Positions 8,467 through 12,467 of a DNA stretch of 12,467 nt are shown one piece after another. Where the stretch lies: positions 1 to 12,467 of the forward strand of contig JAGRBY010000167.1 of the NCBI GenBank assembly GCA_020433835.1, given 5' to 3'. The DNA comes from Anaerolineae bacterium. GTDB taxonomy: Bacteria; Chloroflexota; Anaerolineae; 4572-78; J111. Position numbers and translations under genes: made by a program. Numbering within the stretch: position 1 is the stretch's first letter; each line of letters begins with the position of its first letter. Under the pieces are notes generated by a model. It searched no databases and had not been told where the DNA came from. It saw nothing but the letters and a program-made list of their open reading frames with translations.

Positions 8467-8943
8467 CTATTCGATCTTAAGCACTTTGTAGGTTACGGTT
8501 CCGCCTGGCGTTTGGACATTCACTTCTTGTTCAAGTTTGGCCCCTAATAAGGCCATACCAATGGGTGACTCATTGCTGATTTTACCTTCCAGCGGATCAG
8601 CCTCAGCGGAGCCAACAATGGTATAGGTTTCTTCTTCATCAAATTCTTCGTCGATGACCGTAACGGTACTGCCGATGCTAATAACGTTTTTGTTGCCGTT
8701 TCCATTGGCTTCGATGATGACGGCATTGCGCAGTTGTGCTTCAATTTGTTGCACTTTGCCTTCTAGAAAACCTTGTTGTAATTTAGCCTCGTCGTAGGCA
8801 GAGTTCTCACTCAGGTCACCTTCTTCTTTAGCCGAGCGAATGGCTTCGGCTACTTCACGGCGGCGAACCGTAGTAAGAAATTCAAGTTCTTCTTCTAATT
8901 TCTTTTTTCCTTCTAATGTTAAATATACGGGTTTGTCTGCCAT
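8467..8943 (-). CDS. greA: Transcription elongation factor GreA
   Basis: It enters the secondary channel of backtracked RNA polymerase and stimulates cleavage of the displaced RNA 3' end, so that elongation resumes. The product is 158 residues, exactly the family's common length. The N-terminal coiled coil (about 1-76) carries the tip motif EEGDLSENSAYDEAK (40-54) with the acidic residues D43 and E46 that place the catalytic metal. The C-terminal FKBP-like domain (about 82-158) includes the ISNESPIGMALLG segment. The ATG at 8943 follows GAGGAA (8956-8951) with a 7-base spacer, so an in-frame GTG at 8958 that overlaps this site is rejected. The gene has its own strong promoter about 200 bases upstream with a hairpin/U-tract in between, and its own terminator. 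Confidence 0.98.
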   Translation of the reverse strand: MADKPVYLTLEGKKKLEEELEFLTTVRRREVAEAIRSAKEEGDLSENSAYDEAKLQQGFLEGKVQQIEAQLRNAVIIEANGNGNKNVISIGSTVTVIDEEFDEEETYTIVGSAEADPLEGKISNESPIGMALLGAKLEQEVNVQTPGGTVTYKVLKIE

Positions 8944-9094
8944 AGAAAATTTCCTCACTTTTCCATCGTAATCTGTGATTAAGAAACGTTATTTTGAATA
9001 TGTTAAACAGAAGTTGTTAATCGACCCGATGACCTGACTGAGGCATATGATCTTAACCACAACATTAAAAATTTCTGTTCCCAATAGCGGGGAG

Positions 9095-9141
9095 AAAAAA
9101 AATAGAGACCAACGCGGGCCTCAAAAAATGTGGTATCTCTA
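9095..9141 (-). terminator. Hairpin with eight U in the greA leader (attenuator or terminator)
   Basis: On the minus strand, bases 9141-9131 pair with 9111-9103 (TAGAG, 2-base bulge, ACCA with TGGTCTCTA): nine pairs around a 19-base loop. Eight T follow immediately (9102-9095). It begins about 5 bases after the predicted start of the greA transcript, so many transcripts should end as RNAs of about 50 bases. It may also stop read-through from the upstream deacetylase operon. The stem is moderately stable, so partial termination is plausible. Confidence 0.65.
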
Positions 9142-9152
9142 ATATTCCAATA

Positions 9153-9181
9153 AGTATACTCGAAATTTGCGTTTTTGTAAA
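9153..9181 (-). promoter_or_regulatory. greA promoter, sigma-70 type
   Basis: Minus-strand TTTACA (9181-9176, 5 of 6) and TATACT (9158-9153, 5 of 6) are separated by exactly 17 bases. An A/T-rich stretch of repeated ATAAATAG-like units lies just upstream of the -35 and may act as an UP element. The predicted transcription start is near 9146, giving a greA leader of about 200 bases. Confidence 0.78.
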
Positions 9182-9273
9182 GGGTTTATCTATTTATCTA
9201 TTTCTGATTAACAAAATGTTTGATGTTTGGCTGTTACCTCCTTATTTATGAATGGATATGTACAATATAATAC

Positions 9274-9720
9274 TTACTTTTCGGGCGGAACCTTCATTTC
9301 ATCCATAAGATTGCGCCAGCGGTCAATTCGCGCGCGAAGCTGCTCGGCTAAAGCTACAAAAATAGCCTGGGTATCGGCATCGTCAACCAATACTTTTACC
9401 TGGCGTTCATACCATTGAAGTTGATGGTCCAAGCCGTTATAGATAAACCATATTTTATCGCCTAAACCCCGGCGTTGGCGACCCTGGCGCAATAACTTGT
9501 TATTTACATCCTCGGAAAACTTGCTAACCTGCATGGCCCCTATTTGACGCAGCCGGCTGGCTCCCCGGGCGATAGCTTCTTGCGTATCTTCAATAACAAA
9601 GTTTAATGCCGATTTTACATACGGATCACCGATAAGCTGTTGATAATCGCGCAGCATAACCAACCGTTCCATCTGGGCCTTCTGGTGTTCGGTTAAAATA
9701 TCGATAGATGGATTCGCCAT
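9274..9720 (-). CDS. Conserved-looking helical protein of unknown function
   Basis: I do not recognise the family. The 148-residue product is charged, has no signal peptide or membrane segment, and looks almost wholly helical. One long helical stretch runs about 10-60 (ending IEDTQEAIARGASRLRQIG) and another about 86-140 (KIWFIYNGLDHQLQWYERQ, then ALAEQLRARIDRW). The spacing of E44, E48, H99 and E105 in helices hints at a ferritin-like four-helix bundle, but no complete metal-binding motif is visible, so this is only a guess. The ATG at 9720 overlaps by one base the stop of the PIG-L gene (TGATG), and AGGGG lies just before it, so translation is very likely coupled. A longer in-frame extension to 9825 is rejected because it would lie inside the PIG-L gene and lacks a good ribosome site. 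The tight linkage suggests a shared task with the deacetylase. Confidence 0.85.
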   Translation of the reverse strand: MANPSIDILTEHQKAQMERLVMLRDYQQLIGDPYVKSALNFVIEDTQEAIARGASRLRQIGAMQVSKFSEDVNNKLLRQGRQRRGLGDKIWFIYNGLDHQLQWYERQVKVLVDDADTQAIFVALAEQLRARIDRWRNLMDEMKVPPEK

Positions 9721-10541
9721 CAGCCCCTCACCCCCGCAAATAGATCGCTCTCTTTGCCATTGTTGAAATGATTCTCCGGCAGACCGTGTGCTTGCGCCAA
9801 AATAAAGGTTTCTTGCCAAAACCACTCATTAGCGGCGGGATCGAAATCTTCTTGGAGAATCGGGTTTTGCGGTCCAATTTGGCTGGCATGACACCGAATA
9901 GCTTGCGCCTTTTTGGCGGCCCAATCGCGAACATTGATGACGGTGGTGATCTGCTCTAATGGATAGCCGGTAAAAGGGAAGGGGATGCCATCCATCGACA
10001 CCGAATTGTAGCCAAGCCGCTCTTGCATATCATCAACTTGTGATTGTGGCATGGCCCGGTGATAAAATTTAGCCACGTGATGCGCGGGTCCCAGTTCCGG
10101 CCAGCGCTCCGCCTCACCGGCCAATCGCACCGACGCCGAAGCCCAACGATGCACCACGAGATGATCGTAGTGGCCGTACACGCCTTCCGGCCCAAATGAT
10201 AAGATAACCTGGGGTTTGATATCGCGCAGCAGCCGAACAATTTTGTAAACGGCTTCACTGGGCGGAACCATCGCTGTTTGGCCATCGCCATAGCCCAGGA
10301 GATGGAGTTGTTTGAGGCCATACACCTCACATGCGCGACGGAGTTCTTGTTCGCGCAACAGACTAAAAGGATGGGTCGGCGTAATGGCCGGATTAGCCAG
10401 TTGACCGGCCTCGCCGCGCGTGGCCATGATGAGATGGACCTCGACGCCATCGTGCGCATATTTTGTTAAGGTTCCTCCCGTGCCGAAGGCTTCGTCATCG
10501 GGATGGGCAAAGATTGCCGCCAGTTTTAATTGTTCGGTCAT
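9720..10541 (-). CDS. PIG-L/LmbE-family N-deacetylase
   Basis: Members are zinc hydrolases that remove acetyl groups from N-acetylglucosamine-type sugars or conjugates, for example in mycothiol, bacillithiol or antibiotic synthesis. The 273-residue product has the zinc and catalytic motif AHPDDE (12-17; H13 and D16 as ligands, D15 as base) and the later GHYDHLVVH segment (123-131; H127 the third ligand). A conserved CHASQ segment (218-222) is also present. The catalytic set is complete. The substrate cannot be told from the sequence, and I see no other thiol or antibiotic genes nearby. The ATG at 10541 is preceded by AAGGTG with a 7-base spacer. The gene has its own promoter and forms a two-gene unit with the overlapping downstream helical protein. 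The upstream glycosyltransferase could supply a sugar-linked context, but that is conjecture. Confidence 0.93.
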   Translation of the reverse strand: MTEQLKLAAIFAHPDDEAFGTGGTLTKYAHDGVEVHLIMATRGEAGQLANPAITPTHPFSLLREQELRRACEVYGLKQLHLLGYGDGQTAMVPPSEAVYKIVRLLRDIKPQVILSFGPEGVYGHYDHLVVHRWASASVRLAGEAERWPELGPAHHVAKFYHRAMPQSQVDDMQERLGYNSVSMDGIPFPFTGYPLEQITTVINVRDWAAKKAQAIRCHASQIGPQNPILQEDFDPAANEWFWQETFILAQAHGLPENHFNNGKESDLFAGVRG

Positions 10542-10613
10542 AACATCACACCTTTTATTGCTCTAATTTTGAAGCTGTAGGATGAAAATGACAGACCGCG
10601 TAGGTGTAAAATG

Positions 10614-10625
10614 GAACTAATGTTC
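10614..10625. promoter_or_regulatory. GAAC-N4-GTTC palindrome at the PIG-L transcription start (candidate operator)
   Basis: GAAC TAAT GTTC is a perfect 4+4 inverted repeat centred on the predicted start of the PIG-L transcript. This spacing matches the LexA box of Gram-positive bacteria such as Bacillus subtilis. The place is right for a repressor, but the inner bases are not ideal and the LexA motif of this organism is unknown. Confidence 0.35.
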
Positions 10626-10629
10626 TAAA

Positions 10630-10658
10630 AGTGTAACATCAAACGCGCTATCCGTCAA
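10630..10658 (-). promoter_or_regulatory. Promoter of the PIG-L unit, with extended -10
   Basis: Minus-strand TTGACG (10658-10653, 5 of 6) lies 17 bases from TACACT (10635-10630, 4 of 6), which carries a TG extension (TGT before the hexamer). The -35 overlaps the last codons of the glycosyltransferase gene. The predicted start is near 10623, about 80 bases before the PIG-L ATG. Confidence 0.65.
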
Positions 10659-12467
10659 TACCCGGCTACTTGTACTTCGCCTAAGACAATACTGTTGCCG
10701 GGCGATTGCTGGGCCTGATTATCCCAAATATCTAAACGTTCTAGCGTATCGGGATGGTAAACACCCAAAATAATTTGATACACGCCGGGCGGCGTGGCCG
10801 GGTCGACCGGTACGCGAAACTGCCGCGATGACTCTTGCCCCGGATGCATATCATTAGTTATTAAACGGCAGGCCGGATCCTCATCATGCTGCCCCCAGCG
10901 ATTGCCCTGGCTGTCAACCAAATGGACAAAAGCCCGGTAACGCGTATCCATGGGAGCCAGCGCTTCCCAGTAGACCGTTACAGGCAGAAGGATACCCGGT
11001 TGGGCGACCTCCGGTAAATTATAGCCTCGCAACAGCAATTTGTCACCAAAATTAAACGAAGCCGGATGTTCAATCGCATCGGCTGCGGCAAAACGGGCCG
11101 GCGTCGCCAGCCGATCAAAGTCGTGGCGATATTGTTCCATATCGAGCACTTCGGGTTCGCTTGTCGGAGCGTTCTTTTCATAGAGATGCAGCTTCGGTTG
11201 TTGATCGACCAGCACAATGCGGGTTAGCGTGTAGCCCTCGGCCAGAATGTCCTTCTCTGCATCGGGCCAACCTTGCCAGTCGCGGCGCAGCCAGTAATTT
11301 TGGGGATCATTGTAGCAGGAGCGCGGTGTCTGGAACGTGTACCAGATCGGAATGGCGAACGATTCGTTGACGCTGCGGAAATCGCCGGACAACGTGCCGT
11401 TGTTCCACAGCAGGCCGACTGCTTTCCATCCGCCCAGCCGGGGGTTGGATATGGCGCGACGTGGCCGGGCGATGGAGCCGTACACATATTTGTACAGCGA
11501 GTGCGGGTTGTCGGTGAAGTCGATTTTGGCCTGCCAGTAGGTTGTCACCCGCGCTCCAAACGAAAGATATTGGTAAAAGACGATGAGCGGGATGCAGATA
11601 GCCAGGAGGGCGATGATTGCTCCTCTGAATATCATTTTTAGGGGTGACAACCGTTGCGTATCGGCTTCTTGTCGACTTAGCCCGGTCCATAGATCGTCAA
11701 GCGCGAAGGCGCACAGCATGGCCCAGCCGGGATAGGCTATCTGGATGTGGTTAGAGGCGTCGGTTGCCAAAAACAGCAAAGCCCCAAACGGTGCGGCGAA
11801 CCAGAGAAAGGCCATTTTGGTTTCGAAGTCGGTGCGCGGCAGGGCCAGTAGGCCCAGTGTAAGCAGCAAATACGGGATGAATGCCAGATTGACGATGCCG
11901 GCAATCCACAGGTTTGGCAATAACACCGTGCTTACAATCGCGGCACCGAGCACCCCAATAGCCACCACGCCCCAACGTCCAACGCGTGCAAAATGGCGAA
12001 CTAGCAGCCAGGCCAGCAGTAGAATCAGTATCGGCCCGTAGAAGCGACTGCTGTACAGTTTGTCTTCACCGAGCATATTGCCTACCCGATTATAAAGAAA
12101 GGAGGTGCCGACTCGCTCTTCGGCAAAATACTCGATAGTTCGCTCGATTTCGGGGCTGGTCAGGTAGGGGATGTAAAATAGAGCCGTTATACCGGCAAAA
12201 ACAGCCAATCCACCCACCAGCCACACCATCTGGCGTCGGTTCAGGCCATCGCGCCAGAGCTTGGCAGCCACAATAAAGACGATCACCGGCAGATAGAGCA
12301 GCACGGTCGGATGGGCAATCAATCCGACCGACAACGTCAGCGCCACAAAAATGAGCAGGCTTGGCCTTTCCTCGCGATAGTAGCGATAGGCCAGCCACAC
12401 GGCCAGCGCACCCCAAAATACAATCAGGCTGCGGTTTTCAACATGGCGTGCCAGTGAGGCAAAGAAG
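10655..12467 (-). CDS. Multi-pass GT-C (GT39-like) glycosyltransferase with C-terminal beta-sandwich domain (5' end outside window)
   Basis: A probable membrane glycosyltransferase that moves a sugar from a polyprenyl-phosphate donor to an acceptor on the outer side of the membrane. The frame is open to the window edge, so the N-terminus is missing, including the loop with the catalytic acidic residues; 603 residues are visible. Numbered from the first visible codon, hydrophobic segments lie near 12-28, 36-68, 79-103, 141-157, 165-207, 218-235 and 279-300, with a HIQIAYPGWAMLCAFAL segment (about 240-256) like the H-x-YPA region of this superfamily. A soluble part follows, ending in a beta-sandwich (about 470-595: LLLRGYNL, VTVYWEAL, FVHLVD, DEDPA, PPGVYQIILGVY). 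I associate this C-terminal domain with Chloroflexota membrane proteins. The exact sugar and acceptor are unknown. The gene ends inside the PIG-L promoter; no terminator is visible between them. Confidence 0.85.
   Translation of the reverse strand, partial: FFASLARHVENRSLIVFWGALAVWLAYRYYREERPSLLIFVALTLSVGLIAHPTVLLYLPVIVFIVAAKLWRDGLNRRQMVWLVGGLAVFAGITALFYIPYLTSPEIERTIEYFAEERVGTSFLYNRVGNMLGEDKLYSSRFYGPILILLLAWLLVRHFARVGRWGVVAIGVLGAAIVSTVLLPNLWIAGIVNLAFIPYLLLTLGLLALPRTDFETKMAFLWFAAPFGALLFLATDASNHIQIAYPGWAMLCAFALDDLWTGLSRQEADTQRLSPLKMIFRGAIIALLAICIPLIVFYQYLSFGARVTTYWQAKIDFTDNPHSLYKYVYGSIARPRRAISNPRLGGWKAVGLLWNNGTLSGDFRSVNESFAIPIWYTFQTPRSCYNDPQNYWLRRDWQGWPDAEKDILAEGYTLTRIVLVDQQPKLHLYEKNAPTSEPEVLDMEQYRHDFDRLATPARFAAADAIEHPASFNFGDKLLLRGYNLPEVAQPGILLPVTVYWEALAPMDTRYRAFVHLVDSQGNRWGQHDEDPACRLITNDMHPGQESSRQFRVPVDPATPPGVYQIILGVYHPDTLERLDIWDNQAQQSPGNSIVLGEVQVAGY

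Larger units (their letters stand above)
8944..9273. other. Gene-free stretch containing the greA leader
   Basis: These 330 A/T-rich bases contain no convincing protein frame. On the minus strand they hold, in order, an isolated AAGGAGGT (9243-9236) with no start codon at a useful distance, an 8-base tandem repeat (TTTATCTA on the plus strand, 9185-9200), the greA promoter (9181-9153), a terminator-like hairpin (9141-9095) and about 150 bases of leader down to greA. Confidence 0.7.

Noticed and set aside
9185..9203. Tandem TTTATCTA units as a possible CRISPR or satellite array
   Set aside because: Only two full copies and a fragment; no spacers. It is more simply an A/T-rich upstream element of the greA promoter.

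Overview
All nine protein genes in this window lie on the minus strand, so transcription runs from high to low coordinates. I see no credible gene on the plus strand. The organism is most likely a free-living member of the Chloroflexota (Anaerolineae-like). This rests on the multi-pass glycosyltransferase with a C-terminal beta-sandwich of a type I associate with that phylum, the FHA-GAF-cyclase architecture, the Hanks-type Ser/Thr kinase and the moderate base composition. It is an inference from protein style; there is no rRNA or marker phylogeny here.

In transcription order, the window begins inside a GT-C/GT39-like membrane glycosyltransferase (12467-10655, 5' end missing). Next comes a PIG-L/LmbE-type deacetylase (10541-9720), whose stop codon overlaps by one base the start of a small helical protein of unknown function (9720-9274). 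The pair has its own promoter, with a GAAC-N4-GTTC palindrome at the predicted start of transcription. A 330-base gene-free stretch follows. It holds a strong promoter, then almost at once a hairpin with a run of eight U, and only about 150 bases later the greA start (8943-8467). A textbook intrinsic terminator closes greA. lysS (8316-6808) follows, with a leader that can fold in two mutually exclusive ways.

A second gene-free stretch (6424-6807) contains a perfect 12-bp inverted repeat and two candidate promoters for mfd. The proximal one is near consensus and so close to the mfd ATG that the mRNA should be almost leaderless. mfd (6423-2782) heads a likely operon with an FHA-GAF-class III nucleotide cyclase (2722-1073), acpS (1076-690, ATGA overlap with the cyclase) and a Ser/Thr protein kinase (646 to beyond base 1).

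Functionally the window mixes housekeeping genes with a signalling pair. GreA rescues backtracked RNA polymerase, Mfd removes stalled polymerase and recruits repair, LysS charges tRNA-Lys, and AcpS activates acyl carrier protein. The cyclase carries a phosphothreonine-binding FHA domain and lies two genes from a Ser/Thr kinase. The most interesting observations are the promoter-terminator leader of greA, the switch-like leader of lysS, the near-leaderless mfd promoter and the kinase/FHA-cyclase pairing behind mfd.
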